DNA from: Anaerocaecibacter muris
Lineage (GTDB): Bacteria > Bacillota > Clostridia > Christensenellales > Pumilibacteraceae
DNA length: 64,000 bases
NCBI RefSeq assembly: GCF_943192945.1
Contig: NZ_CALPCE010000006.1
Span: 1 to 64,000, forward strand
Direction: 5' to 3'
Shown one piece after another: positions 17,609-26,814 of this stretch (position 1 is its first letter; each line of letters starts with the position of its first letter). Both the position numbers and the translations under genes were made by a program. The notes beneath the pieces are model-generated. The model did no database searches. It was not told where the DNA came from and worked only from the letters and a program-made list of their open reading frames with translations.

Positions 17609-19762
17609 ATGATACGATACGACCGAAAACTTAAAATATTCGCGCTAAACGGCAAGAGTTATACTTACATGTTTCGCATTACCGACAAGGGCGTTTTACA
17701 GCACCTTTATTTCGGCAAGCGGCTCGGCGTTTTCGACGCGCGGTCGGCAACCGATTTGGGCTTCGAGTGGTCGCATACCTATCTCGATTGCGACAGCGCG
17801 GAGCGCAACTATTCGGACAATTACTACAACGATAAATCGCTTGCGGAAGTCGCGTCGCACGGGCTTATGGATAAGTCGGGCGCGGCGTTCGTGATAGAAA
17901 AGAACGGTGCGACTGCGACCGAATTTATTTATAAGTCGCACCGAATTTACGACGGCAAACCCAAACTTAAAACCATGCCGTGCGCGCACGCGGACGAGGC
18001 GCAGACGTTGGAACTTACGCTCGACGATCGCTTTGGCGGCGCGCGGCTCATACTGTCGTACACGGTTATAAAAAACTCCGACGTGCTGTTGCGCAACTCG
18101 CTTGTTCAAAACGTCGGCGCGACCGACATTGTTTTAAAGCGCGCGTACTCGACGGAACTGGACTTGCCCCAAAGCGGCGACGACTTTATTCACTTTTACG
18201 GCGATTGGTGCTTGGAACGGTTTTTGGAACGCGCGCCGCTTATCAACGGGCGCGTCGAAATATCGTCCAACTTCGGCAGAAGCTCGCACGAGCACAACCC
18301 GTTCGGCATACTGTGCGACAGGCACACGACCGAACGCGCGGGCGAGGCGTTTGCGTTTTCGCTTGTGTACAGCGGCAATTTCACGCTGTCGGCTTACGTG
18401 GACAAATGGCGCAGGACGCGCGTGTTGATGGGCATTAACGACGAGGACTTTGATTATTTGTTGCCGCCGCGCGCCGAGTTCGAGGCGCCCGAGGGCGTAA
18501 CGGTCTATTCGGACGGCGGGCTGGACGGCATATCCCACGCAATGCACGACTTCGTGCGCGACAACATTATCACGTACAAAAACGCAAAGGCGGCGCGCCC
18601 TGTGCTGTTCAATTCGTGGGAGGGGTGTTATCTGGACTTCGACACTCAATCCATACTCGAATATATCGACAGCGCGAAAAAGACGGGAGCGGAACTGTTT
18701 GTGCTGGACGACGGGTGGTTCGGCAAGCGCGACACCGACCAAGCGTCTTTGGGCGATTGGTATGTGAACGCGCGTAAAATCGATCTGCGCCGTATCATCG
18801 ACAAGTGCCACGCGCTCGGCATGAAGTTCGGCATATGGTTCGAGCCGGAAATGATAAACCCCGACAGCGATCTTTACAGGCGGCACGCCGATTTCGCTTT
18901 GGGCGACAGGGATAAAGAGCGCACGCTGTCGCGGCATCAGCTTGTTATAGACACCTCGCGCGACGACGTTATCGACGTGCTGTTCGACATGATGTCGGGC
19001 ATACTCGACGAGTACGAAATAGATTACGTCAAGTGGGATCACAACCGCAACATAGGCGAGATTGCGGGCGCGACCGCTTACGGCGAAACGTACCACAAAA
19101 TTATTCTCGGCACGTACAAACTTCTCGACAGACTGCAAGGCAAATATCCCGATATATTGTTCGAGGGTTGCGCGTCGGGCGGCGGCAGGTTCGATCTGGG
19201 CATGCTGTACTACTGCCCGCAGATTTGGACGAGCGACGAAACCGATCCCGTGCAACGCCTGTTTATACAGTACGGCACGTCTTACGGCTATCCGCCGTCG
19301 TGCATGGGCGCGCACATTTCCAAAAACAAAATCATGTCGTACACGGACAAAGGGCGTATCGCGCTGTTCGGAACTTACGGCATAGAAATGAATCCTTGCA
19401 CGCTCGACGACGGGCAAATCGCCGAGGTGCTGGAAATAAACCGAATATACAAAGAGTACCACAACGACGTTATAGCCAACGGCGATTTTTACAGACTGTG
19501 TTCGCCGTTCGAGGGCAATTATGCCGCGATGATGAGCGTGTCCAAGGACAAGAGCAAAGCGGTCGTGCTGTTTGCCAATCTGTTAAAAGAAAACAACCGT
19601 TACAGGTTTATCAAGCTCGCGGGACTGGACGAGCGCAAGCGGTACAAAAACACGCTCGACGGCAGGGTGTACGACGGCGCGTATTATATGCAGGTCGGCA
19701 TAAACCTGTCCGTATGGCTGGACGAATTTACGACCTATCTTATTATATTGGAGGAGTGTTGA
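17609..19762 (+). CDS. Alpha-galactosidase, GH36
   Basis: A 717-aa cytoplasmic (no signal peptide) GH36 enzyme that removes terminal alpha-1,6-galactose from raffinose-type and galactomannan oligosaccharides. Visible motifs are VLDDGWFG, GIWFEPEM, KWDHNR with nucleophile Asp477, and CASGGGRFD followed by TSDETD with acid/base Asp543. The length matches bacterial tetrameric family members. The start is set by the conserved N-terminal strand pattern; no Shine-Dalgarno is visible and a TACAAT box lies only 6 bases before the ATG. Stop overlaps closely with the next gene. Confidence 0.92.
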   Translation: MIRYDRKLKIFALNGKSYTYMFRITDKGVLQHLYFGKRLGVFDARSATDLGFEWSHTYLDCDSAERNYSDNYYNDKSLAEVASHGLMDKSGAAFVIEKNGATATEFIYKSHRIYDGKPKLKTMPCAHADEAQTLELTLDDRFGGARLILSYTVIKNSDVLLRNSLVQNVGATDIVLKRAYSTELDLPQSGDDFIHFYGDWCLERFLERAPLINGRVEISSNFGRSSHEHNPFGILCDRHTTERAGEAFAFSLVYSGNFTLSAYVDKWRRTRVLMGINDEDFDYLLPPRAEFEAPEGVTVYSDGGLDGISHAMHDFVRDNIITYKNAKAARPVLFNSWEGCYLDFDTQSILEYIDSAKKTGAELFVLDDGWFGKRDTDQASLGDWYVNARKIDLRRIIDKCHALGMKFGIWFEPEMINPDSDLYRRHADFALGDRDKERTLSRHQLVIDTSRDDVIDVLFDMMSGILDEYEIDYVKWDHNRNIGEIAGATAYGETYHKIILGTYKLLDRLQGKYPDILFEGCASGGGRFDLGMLYYCPQIWTSDETDPVQRLFIQYGTSYGYPPSCMGAHISKNKIMSYTDKGRIALFGTYGIEMNPCTLDDGQIAEVLEINRIYKEYHNDVIANGDFYRLCSPFEGNYAAMMSVSKDKSKAVVLFANLLKENNRYRFIKLAGLDERKRYKNTLDGRVYDGAYYMQVGINLSVWLDEFTTYLIILEEC

Positions 19763-19763
19763 C

Positions 19764-20735
19764 ATGAAAAAAACTTTATCGGCAATGCTGGCTGCGCTGT
19801 GCGCGTTTTCTGTGATTACGCTCGCCGCGTGCGGCGGCAAGACGGGCGACAACGGCAAGCCCGACGATCCGCCCGCAGGCACGACGGAAGGCGTGCTCAC
19901 CGTTTCCGACGTGTTTCAGTATTTCGGATACAGCCCCGTAAAAATCGAAACAAAAATGGACGGTAAACCCGCCGACGGGCTTGATCTGTACTTCGATATA
20001 ATAGACAAAAGCGTGTGCGAAATTCAAAACGGCTACGTCAACGGGTTAAAGGCGGGATCGACCGAAGTATACGCGCAAACGCTCAACGGGCAAGAGGTCA
20101 AGTTCGAGGTCACTATTCACGAGGCGGTCGCGTACAAATACAATCCCGTCGTGCTCACGCGCGAGGAGGACTATAAAAACTATGCGAACAGCGTTAAAAA
20201 TCCCACGCTGTTCGTGGGCGACAGCTTTTTTGACGAGCGTAATTGCTGGACGACGTTCTACGAGGATTTTAAAGGACAGGGCTGTTTTTCGGTCGGCATT
20301 TCGGGATCGCAGACGAGCGATTGGTACATTGCCAAAACTCGGCTTATAACGGCGTTTGCGCCCAAGAATATAGTTATTCATATCGGCACGAACGACATCA
20401 ACGATACGTCGATAAATCTGACTGTTGACGGGTACTATAAAAAGATTACAACGTTTCTCGACATGGTGCGGGATGAGTTTCCCGATACGCCCGTTTATTA
20501 CTTCGGCATAGAAAACCGAAACGGCAGCGCCGGCGGCAAAAATCATTACAGCCTTGCCGTCACCGAAAAGATAAAAGCGGAATACCGCACGGACGACGCG
20601 CTGTTTACTTACCTCGACTCGCCGTCGGTTTTCAACTCCAACCCCAACAAATACGTAAGCGCCGACAATATTCACCCGTCCGCGGACGGCTACAAAGTAT
20701 ACGTCGAACTGCTTAAACAAAACGTGACTTTTTAA
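19764..20735 (+). CDS. SGNH/GDSL-like hydrolase lipoprotein
   Basis: The 323-aa lipoprotein (lipobox LAAC) has a short beta-rich N-terminal domain and an SGNH hydrolase domain. The catalytic blocks are VGDSFFDE (nucleophile Ser), the Gly block SVGISGSQ, GTND, and DNIHPS for the Asp/His pair. It is most likely an esterase that removes acetyl or other acyl groups from polysaccharides and so opens them to the GH43 and GH3 enzymes. GGAGGAG precedes the ATG. It starts one base after the stop of the alpha-galactosidase gene, so the two are in one operon. Confidence 0.83.
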   Translation: MKKTLSAMLAALCAFSVITLAACGGKTGDNGKPDDPPAGTTEGVLTVSDVFQYFGYSPVKIETKMDGKPADGLDLYFDIIDKSVCEIQNGYVNGLKAGSTEVYAQTLNGQEVKFEVTIHEAVAYKYNPVVLTREEDYKNYANSVKNPTLFVGDSFFDERNCWTTFYEDFKGQGCFSVGISGSQTSDWYIAKTRLITAFAPKNIVIHIGTNDINDTSINLTVDGYYKKITTFLDMVRDEFPDTPVYYFGIENRNGSAGGKNHYSLAVTEKIKAEYRTDDALFTYLDSPSVFNSNPNKYVSADNIHPSADGYKVYVELLKQNVTF

Positions 20736-20753
20736 CGCGAAAAGTGAGGCAAC

Positions 20754-21560
20754 ATGATACGGCTTAAAGATTTAAACGTGCGCGATCCGTTTGTCTATTC
20801 GGAAAACGGAACGTATTACTTATATGCGGCGAGCAAAGACGGCGACGGGTTTGTGTGCTACAAAAGCTCGGACATGCGGACTTTTCTCGACCCTGTTACC
20901 GTGTTCAAAGCGGGCGACGGGTTTTGGGCTACCAAGGATTTTTGGGCGCCCGAACTGCACGCGTACAACGGTAAATATTACTTATTCGCGTCGCTCAAAA
21001 GCGACAAGTCGCCGCGCGGAACGCAGATTTTCGTATCCGACAGACCGGACGGCGAGTTCACGCCGCTCACCGACGCGCCCGTAACGCCGCAGGGCTGGGA
21101 GTGCCTCGACGGCACGCTGTACGTGGAAAACGGCGTGCCGTATATAGTGTTTTGCCGCGAGTGGCTGGAAATAACGGACGGCGAAATGTACATCATGCAA
21201 CTCACGCCCGATCTTAAACGCGCGGCGGGCGAACCGATTAAACTGTTTTCTGCGTCGTCCGCGCCGTGGACGCGTCCGCTCACGGGCAACAGCTACATCA
21301 CCGACGGACCGTTTATATTAAAGGGCGAGGACGGGTATAAAATGCTGTGGTCGAGCTTTGCCGAAAGCGGTTACGCTATGGGGCTGTGCGAAAGCAAATC
21401 GCTGTTCGGACCGTGGACGCATGCCGAAAAGCCTATAAACAAAAACAACGGCGGGCACGGCATGGTGCTGTGCGACGGTGGAAAAAACTATCTTGTTTAT
21501 CACGCGCCCAACGAGCCTGCGGGCTTGGAACGCGTGCAAATGGACGAGTTCGAGTATTAA
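20754..21560 (+). CDS. GH43 family glycoside hydrolase, cytoplasmic
   Basis: The 268-aa single-domain beta-propeller has no signal peptide, so it should act on imported oligosaccharides. Base Asp is in VRDPFVY and the modulating Asp is in CLDGTLY. At the place of the usual acid Glu (EGPF) this protein has ITDGPFIL, so the general acid appears as Asp. Many GH43 proteins of this short type carry the same TDGPF variant. GTGAGG precedes the ATG. It follows the esterase gene by 18 bases in the same operon. Confidence 0.8.
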   Translation: MIRLKDLNVRDPFVYSENGTYYLYAASKDGDGFVCYKSSDMRTFLDPVTVFKAGDGFWATKDFWAPELHAYNGKYYLFASLKSDKSPRGTQIFVSDRPDGEFTPLTDAPVTPQGWECLDGTLYVENGVPYIVFCREWLEITDGEMYIMQLTPDLKRAAGEPIKLFSASSAPWTRPLTGNSYITDGPFILKGEDGYKMLWSSFAESGYAMGLCESKSLFGPWTHAEKPINKNNGGHGMVLCDGGKNYLVYHAPNEPAGLERVQMDEFEY

Positions 21561-21581
21561 AACGTAAAAAATTTTTAAAAT

Positions 21582-21596
21582 GGGGGGGGGGGGGGG
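21582..21596 (+). repeat. Poly-G tract (15 G) upstream of the LacI gene
   Basis: Fifteen consecutive G, lying 9 bases upstream of the -35 box of the LacI-type gene. A slippage-prone tract at this distance from a promoter could tune its strength. Confidence 0.9.
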
Positions 21597-21604
21597 TAAA
21601 TCTG

Positions 21605-21633
21605 TTGAAAATGTAGTTAAGATATGTTATTAT
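21605..21633 (+). promoter_or_regulatory. Promoter of the LacI-family gene
   Basis: TTGAAA (21605-21610) and TATTAT (21628-21633) with 17-base spacing, 51 bases before the ATG. Confidence 0.6.
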
Positions 21634-21683
21634 AGTGTAAACCGTATATTATAATACATATCTGCATACTATCGGAGCTAAAT

Positions 21684-22661
21684 ATGGCGGACAACGGCGA
21701 ATCCAAATTTATTACATATCAGGATATAGCGGACGAACTCGGCATTACTAAAATGGCGGTGTCAAAGGCGTTGCGTAACTGCAACGATATTTCGGACGAA
21801 ACAAAACGCCGCGTTAAGCAAAAAGCGGACGAGCTCGGGTATATCCCCAATATTTTGGCGGTCAACTTTAAAAGCCGCAAGACCAACACCATTGCGGTAG
21901 TTTTCAACAGTTTTCACAACCCCTATTTTTCGGTAGCGTGCTACAAGGTTTTTACCGCTATCAAAAAAACGTCGTATCAGAGTCAACTGTTTTTTTGCGA
22001 CGAGTTTTTAATGAACTTGAACGACGTAAAGTCGCTTATGGTCAATAAGTATTGCGGAATAGTGTCGTTTGTCGAGCCGACCGAGGAAGCGGCGGCGTTC
22101 TTGCGCGAAAAGAAAATTCCGTTCGTGCTTGTGGGCATAAACGTCGATATTGACGGCGTGGACTGCGTGTACACCGACGACCGCGCGGGCGGTGAGCTTG
22201 TGGGCGAATTCTTTTTGCGCGGCGGGTTTAAAAACGCGCTGTTCGCGTCGGACAGCGTGTCCGAAACGAGCGACAGGCGTATGCGCGGGTTTGCCGAGGC
22301 GTTAAGTCGCGCGGGCAAGAGTTTCGACTTTATGCCGTGCGAGGACCCCAAGGAAATGGGACACCTCGCCTGCGAAAAGATAGCCGCGGACGGCATAGAT
22401 TTTGTTTTCTGTTTTTCCGATTCGTTCGGACTGTTGCTGTTGCTGTACCTCGAAGAACACGGGCTTGCCGATAAAGTGGTTGTGTGCGGGTACGACAATC
22501 TGCACAAGTATTATCCGCTTATCAGAAAAATCAAGAGCGTCGAATACGACCTCGACGCGATTGTCAATTATTCGTGCTCCATGCTTATACAAAAAATTCA
22601 AGGCGAAATAGATTCGGAAGAAAAAGTCAAAAAGATGTTCGACGTAAAGCTGGTTGACTGA
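21684..22661 (+). CDS. LacI-family transcriptional regulator
   Basis: The 325-aa regulator has an N-terminal helix-turn-helix and hinge (ITYQDIADELGITKMAVSKA, residues 11-30) followed by a periplasmic-binding-protein-like sugar-sensing domain from about residue 65 (TNTIAVVFNSFHNPYF). It probably represses the surrounding glycan genes until a sugar signal binds. The palindromes at 5683-5728 and 22816-22829 are candidate targets. GGAG lies before the ATG. It ends with a strong terminator. Confidence 0.92.
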   Translation: MADNGESKFITYQDIADELGITKMAVSKALRNCNDISDETKRRVKQKADELGYIPNILAVNFKSRKTNTIAVVFNSFHNPYFSVACYKVFTAIKKTSYQSQLFFCDEFLMNLNDVKSLMVNKYCGIVSFVEPTEEAAAFLREKKIPFVLVGINVDIDGVDCVYTDDRAGGELVGEFFLRGGFKNALFASDSVSETSDRRMRGFAEALSRAGKSFDFMPCEDPKEMGHLACEKIAADGIDFVFCFSDSFGLLLLLYLEEHGLADKVVVCGYDNLHKYYPLIRKIKSVEYDLDAIVNYSCSMLIQKIQGEIDSEEKVKKMFDVKLVD

Positions 22662-22692
22662 CCGAATTTCATTTTATTGTTTTGGTAAGCAC

Positions 22693-22719
22693 CCGCGCCG
22701 CGCGTAACGGCGCGGTTTT
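22693..22719 (+). terminator. Terminator after the LacI-family gene
   Basis: Stem CCGCGCC/GGCGCGG with TTTT immediately after the second arm. Confidence 0.7.
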
Positions 22720-22781
22720 CGGTTTTAATATGTGGAACTCATAGGCGCGCAAATTACAGAATTTTGGTAGCGCGGCGTGTA

Positions 22782-22829
22782 TTGACTATCGACGGCGCGG
22801 CAGGTATAATTATTAAGTATAGTTATACT
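22782..22829 (+). promoter_or_regulatory. Promoter and palindromic operator of the GH3 gene
   Basis: TTGACT (22782-22787) and TATAAT (22805-22810) with 17-base spacing. The palindrome AGTATAGTTATACT (22816-22829) sits at the expected transcription start, where a repressor would block initiation. The sequence differs from the 5683 operators, so a different regulator or a degenerate site is possible. Confidence 0.65.
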
Positions 22830-22851
22830 CAAAACAGCAAAAGGACGGAAC

Positions 22852-24864
22852 ATGAAAAAAACGATTAAAGACTTGTCCGCGCGCGAAAAAATGCGCTTGA
22901 TTTGCGCCGACGGACTGTGGTATACGTATTCTTGCGACGGCAAAATCCCCGTCGTCGCGGTGACTGACGGACCTGTCGGCGTGCGCAAGGAAGTAAAAAA
23001 CGACAAGGGCGAAATGACGACATTGCCGTCAATCGCGTACCCGTCGGCGCAGTCGCTCGCCAACACGTGGAACGTCGATTGTGCGCGGCTTGTCGGCGAG
23101 TGTCTTGCCGACGACTGTTACGAACGGCAGGCGGATATTTTGCTCGGTCCTGCGGCTAACGTAAAACGTCACCCGCTTAACGGGCGCAACTTCGAGTATT
23201 TTTCGGAAGACCCGTTGCTCGCGGGCGAAATGGCGCGCAGTTACATAGCGGGCGTGCAGTCGCGCGGCATAGGCGCGTGCCTAAAACATTTTTGTTGCAA
23301 CAACCTCGAATACAACCGTTTCGAGCAGTCGAGCGAAGTGGACGAGCGCACCTTGCGCGAAATATATTACGTGCCGTTTGAACTGGGTTGTAAAGCCAAG
23401 CCCGTGTCCATGATGAGCGCATACAACCGCATTAACGGCAAGTATGCCAGCGAGTACAAAAAGGGCTTCGACGTTTTGCGCGACGAGTTCGGGTTTGACG
23501 GCGTCATGTATTCGGACTGGGAAGCTGTGCGCGACAGGGCGACCTCCGCCATAGCGGGTTGCGATATAGAATTCCCGTACAACGGCGACAACTATGAAAA
23601 ACTGTTAAGCGATTACGACGCGGGCGCAATATCCGACGAACAAATTGACGCTTGCGCGGCGCGCGTCGTCAATCTTGCGTATCGCTGTAAGGACATGCAA
23701 AAGGGCAAGGGCGTCAAGCGCACCGTAGACGAGCGTTTGGACGTCGCGCGTCAGGTCGCGGCGGAAAGCATTGTGCTTTTGAAAAACGAGGACGGACTGC
23801 TGCCGTTAAAACGCGGCGCGCGGGTCGCGGTGAGCGGGTGCTATGCAAAACCCGAGCGCAAGATGATAGCGGGCGACGGAAGCTCGCACGTCGTTTCGCT
23901 GTCCGAAAAGGCGGACTTGGCGGAGCTGTTGAAAGCTCGGCTGGGCGGCGAGGTCAGCTTTGAAACGATGTTCCATTACGACAAGGTTCTCGGTTCCAAC
24001 AGCGGCGCGGCGTTTGCGGCAAAGCCGAACGTTGGCAAAATTAACGCCGCGATTGCGGACGCGAGCGTTATTTGCGTCGGCACGGGCGCGCCGTTCGAGT
24101 ACGAATCGTTTGACCGCCCTACAATGAAGCTACCCGTTGCGCAGGAACGCGCTATTCTCGATCTTGCGGCGGTCAATCCCGATACGGTCGTCGCGCTGTT
24201 CGCGGGTTCGGCTATAGACGTCAGCGCGTGGGCGGACAAGGTAAAAGCCATTGTGTATGTAGGATTTTGCGGCGAGCGCGGCATTGACGCATTGTGCGAC
24301 GTGCTGTGCGGCAATATCAATCCCAGCGGCAAGCTGTCCGAAACGTTGCCCGTCGGGTTCGAAGCTACTCCCGTCGCCGACGGATATATCGACTGTGCGG
24401 TTACGCGCTATGCGGAGGGTTTGGACGTGGGTTACAGATATTACGACCGCCGTCCGCAGAACATAGCGTTCCCGTTCGGGCACGGGCTGTCGTATTCGAG
24501 TTTCGAGTATTCGGGACTGAAAATCGAGGCGAAAGGACTTAACGCGACGGTGCGGTTTTCCGTTAAAAATGCGTCGGGCACGGACGGCAAGGAAGTCGCG
24601 CAGTTGTATGTTTCCGAGCTTACGCCCGTAGTGTACCGCCCCGTCAAAGAGCTTAAAGGATTTGTAAAAACGGAAATAAAATCGGGCGAAACGTCAACAA
24701 TCGAAATCAAGCTCGACAGTCGCGCGTTTTCGTACTACTCGACGGCGGACGACGGTTGGCGCGTAAACGACGGCGCGTTCCGCATACTTATAGGGTCGTC
24801 GTCGCGCGATATTCGACTGGAAGCGACTATAATAATTAAAAACGGCGTTATCACCGTTGCGTGA
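22852..24864 (+). CDS. GH3 beta-glycosidase
   Basis: The 670-aa cytoplasmic GH3 enzyme (beta-glucosidase/beta-xylosidase/arabinofuranosidase group) has a TIM-barrel domain with the substrate-binding KHFCCNN segment and the nucleophile Asp222 in VMYSDWEA, an alpha/beta sandwich domain carrying the acid/base region, and a C-terminal fibronectin-III-like domain (EVAQLYVSE). It hydrolyses non-reducing terminal sugars from imported oligomers. An AAAGGACGG ribosome site precedes ATG. It has its own promoter and operator. Confidence 0.9.
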   Translation: MKKTIKDLSAREKMRLICADGLWYTYSCDGKIPVVAVTDGPVGVRKEVKNDKGEMTTLPSIAYPSAQSLANTWNVDCARLVGECLADDCYERQADILLGPAANVKRHPLNGRNFEYFSEDPLLAGEMARSYIAGVQSRGIGACLKHFCCNNLEYNRFEQSSEVDERTLREIYYVPFELGCKAKPVSMMSAYNRINGKYASEYKKGFDVLRDEFGFDGVMYSDWEAVRDRATSAIAGCDIEFPYNGDNYEKLLSDYDAGAISDEQIDACAARVVNLAYRCKDMQKGKGVKRTVDERLDVARQVAAESIVLLKNEDGLLPLKRGARVAVSGCYAKPERKMIAGDGSSHVVSLSEKADLAELLKARLGGEVSFETMFHYDKVLGSNSGAAFAAKPNVGKINAAIADASVICVGTGAPFEYESFDRPTMKLPVAQERAILDLAAVNPDTVVALFAGSAIDVSAWADKVKAIVYVGFCGERGIDALCDVLCGNINPSGKLSETLPVGFEATPVADGYIDCAVTRYAEGLDVGYRYYDRRPQNIAFPFGHGLSYSSFEYSGLKIEAKGLNATVRFSVKNASGTDGKEVAQLYVSELTPVVYRPVKELKGFVKTEIKSGETSTIEIKLDSRAFSYYSTADDGWRVNDGAFRILIGSSSRDIRLEATIIIKNGVITVA

Positions 24865-24936
24865 CGGAAAGACGTCGGGCAAGGCGACCACCCGCCACCC
24901 GCTACGCGATAATAGCAAAAGACAATAAGGACGGCA

Positions 24937-26214
24937 ATGAAAAATCGATTGAAACGCTTTTTTCTGTCGATGTTTTCGGACAAGTACGTCGCCGAAAGCA
25001 CCGAGTACGGCATAGGCAATCTGCTTATCACGAGCATGCTTGCCGCGGTTTTGCTGTTTGTCGGCGCGTTTGTCGGGCGATATTATCTGTTCGGCGCGGA
25101 CTATAAAAGCGCGGCGCAGTTCCGCGAATTTGCTTACCGCGCGTGTATAGACGGCGATATTGCGTTGCGCGCCGACGGTACGGGCGCGGCGGTCGTCACC
25201 GTCGGCGGGGAACGGGTTGCGGTCAACACCTATGCGAACGCGGCGGATAAAGAAAAGTACGGCGCAAACGGTTACGGTCTGATTGTCGATCCCGCGCCGT
25301 CGTCCGCATACGACGATTTTACCGCGTACTGCGTAAGCAAAAGCGACGGCTCGGAAATAACCTACAAGGCGTACCGCGAGTTGTCGGATGCGGACAAAAA
25401 ACAGTATAAGTTTGCGGTTAGATACGGCGGCAAGCCCAAAACGATTGACCAAGCGCAAGCCGACGAATATCTTGAATTTTTAAAGGCGACGGACAAAGCC
25501 AAAGACGAGCTTGCGAAAATAGAGGAAAGCAAAGGCTCGGCGGCGGTTGACGATTACCGCAACGCGCTGTGGGCGTTGTACGTCGAGCATTACTATCCCG
25601 GCATTAAAAGCGCGACGGGCGAGCAAGTTCCCACGCTGGGCGGCTACTACTACGCGTTTGTCGCGGACAGCGAAAAATACCTGTGTATATTCGGCGACAT
25701 GACGACCGTCGCGTTTGTCACAAACGTCGGCAAGCGCGTGACGATAGGGTTTTATTACGACGGTAATACCGTAGTGGAATCGAGCGCAACTCTGTCGCGC
25801 GCGGCGAAGCAGTCGCAAGTGGACGGGTTTATAAAAAACGGCTACTTCGTCGGCATGACCGCGCGAATATTTTCCGATTTTGCGGACTGGATTTTAACCG
25901 TACTGTTGGCGGAACTTGTCATTGTACTTAATATCGTTATCTGTTGGATAGTGTGCCGTCGGCTTAATATCGAGCTTTGCCGCACGTTTTCGGACAGCGC
26001 AAAAGCGGTCGGATCGTATTCGCATGTCGCCGCGTTCATGTCCGCGACAGTCGCGTTGTTTTCGGGCTTCTTCCTGGTCGGCATGGCGGTTTCGCTTGTC
26101 GGCGCGCTTGTTTACTTTGCCGCCATGACTGCGCGCACGGCTGTGCTCATAGTGCGGCGTTATAAAAAGGAATTGCGGGAATACGAACAGTCCGAGGGCG
26201 AAACGGCGCAGTAA
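24937..26214 (+). CDS. Membrane protein of unknown function with extracytoplasmic domain
   Basis: The 425-aa protein has one N-terminal membrane helix (about residues 28-50), a large soluble region of about 250 residues, and three C-terminal helices (about 315-340, 360-385 and 388-405). The overall layout recalls DUF1189-like proteins, but I cannot confirm that family. It is 72 bases downstream of the GH3 gene, so it may be co-transcribed. A terminator follows. Confidence 0.7.
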   Translation: MKNRLKRFFLSMFSDKYVAESTEYGIGNLLITSMLAAVLLFVGAFVGRYYLFGADYKSAAQFREFAYRACIDGDIALRADGTGAAVVTVGGERVAVNTYANAADKEKYGANGYGLIVDPAPSSAYDDFTAYCVSKSDGSEITYKAYRELSDADKKQYKFAVRYGGKPKTIDQAQADEYLEFLKATDKAKDELAKIEESKGSAAVDDYRNALWALYVEHYYPGIKSATGEQVPTLGGYYYAFVADSEKYLCIFGDMTTVAFVTNVGKRVTIGFYYDGNTVVESSATLSRAAKQSQVDGFIKNGYFVGMTARIFSDFADWILTVLLAELVIVLNIVICWIVCRRLNIELCRTFSDSAKAVGSYSHVAAFMSATVALFSGFFLVGMAVSLVGALVYFAAMTARTAVLIVRRYKKELREYEQSEGETAQ

Positions 26215-26269
26215 CTTATAGCGATTGACAGTTGCTTATAATCGTCCGACGATACCTAATATAACTATT

Positions 26270-26305
26270 AAACCGCGTTGCGCTATACCGTGCGCGCGGT
26301 TTTTC
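26270..26305 (+). terminator. Terminator after the membrane protein gene
   Basis: AAACCGCG and CGCGGTTT arms around a 19-base loop, followed by TTTT. Confidence 0.65.
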
Positions 26306-26356
26306 GGTGCGGCGTTTTTTTGCTTGATTGTTTTTTAAAAATCTTTGTCTATTCGC

Positions 26357-26386
26357 TTGACAAAGCGTAGAAGTAAGATCTATAAT
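26357..26386 (+). promoter_or_regulatory. Promoter of the Feo operon
   Basis: TTGACA (26357-26362) and TATAAT (26381-26386) with 18-base spacing. Confidence 0.7.
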
Positions 26387-26395
26387 AAACGCGTC

Positions 26396-26412
26396 GGTTG
26401 CTCATTGCTAAC
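26396..26412. promoter_or_regulatory. Candidate metal-regulator operator 1
   Basis: GGTTGCTCATTGCTAAC lies just after the -10 of the first feoA promoter. It shares GGTT and TTGCTAAC, at the same spacing, with the sequence before the second feoA gene. An iron or manganese sensor of the DtxR/Fur type is a plausible binder; this is inferred only. Confidence 0.45.
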
Positions 26413-26467
26413 CAAAGTTGCATATTGCGAACAACCGATAAATACACTGTATGAGGAGCGTGTAATT

Positions 26468-26701
26468 ATGTCTTTGACACAAGCCGCAATGGGCGAATCC
26501 GTGTTGGTCGTAAGAGTGAGTGCGGACGGAAGTATCCGTCGCCGCTTGCAGGACCTCGGAATTACTACGGGCGCGGAGCTTACGCCGCTGTCCTTTGCCG
26601 AGGGCAATATGATTGTTCGCGTGCACGACGCGCGTATCGCCGTCAACGACGAGCTTGCGCGCACTATCACCGTTACCAAACGCCCCGCGTTCGCCCTGTA
26701 A
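26468..26701 (+). CDS. feoA: FeoA family protein (first copy)
   Basis: The 77-aa SH3-like beta-barrel protein works with FeoB in ferrous iron uptake. The start at ATG 26468 follows GAGGAG; longer frames begin upstream of the promoter. The characteristic IRRRLQDLGITTGAEL segment is present at residues 23-38. It is one of two FeoA copies here, transcribed first from its own promoter. Confidence 0.88.
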   Translation: MSLTQAAMGESVLVVRVSADGSIRRRLQDLGITTGAELTPLSFAEGNMIVRVHDARIAVNDELARTITVTKRPAFAL

Positions 26702-26740
26702 TAACGGGCGCGCTTTTTCGGGCGTTTTTATTTGCCGTGC

Positions 26741-26757
26741 GGTTAGCTGTTGCTAAC
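26741..26757. promoter_or_regulatory. Candidate metal-regulator operator 2
   Basis: GGTTAGCTGTTGCTAAC contains the perfect inverted repeat GTTAGC/GCTAAC with a 4-base centre, 58 bases before the second feoA start. It matches the motif before the first copy. Confidence 0.5.
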
Positions 26758-26814
26758 TGAAATTAGCGGGTGCGAACCGCGCGGTTTGCAATAAATATTC
26801 AGGGAGGCAAGCAT

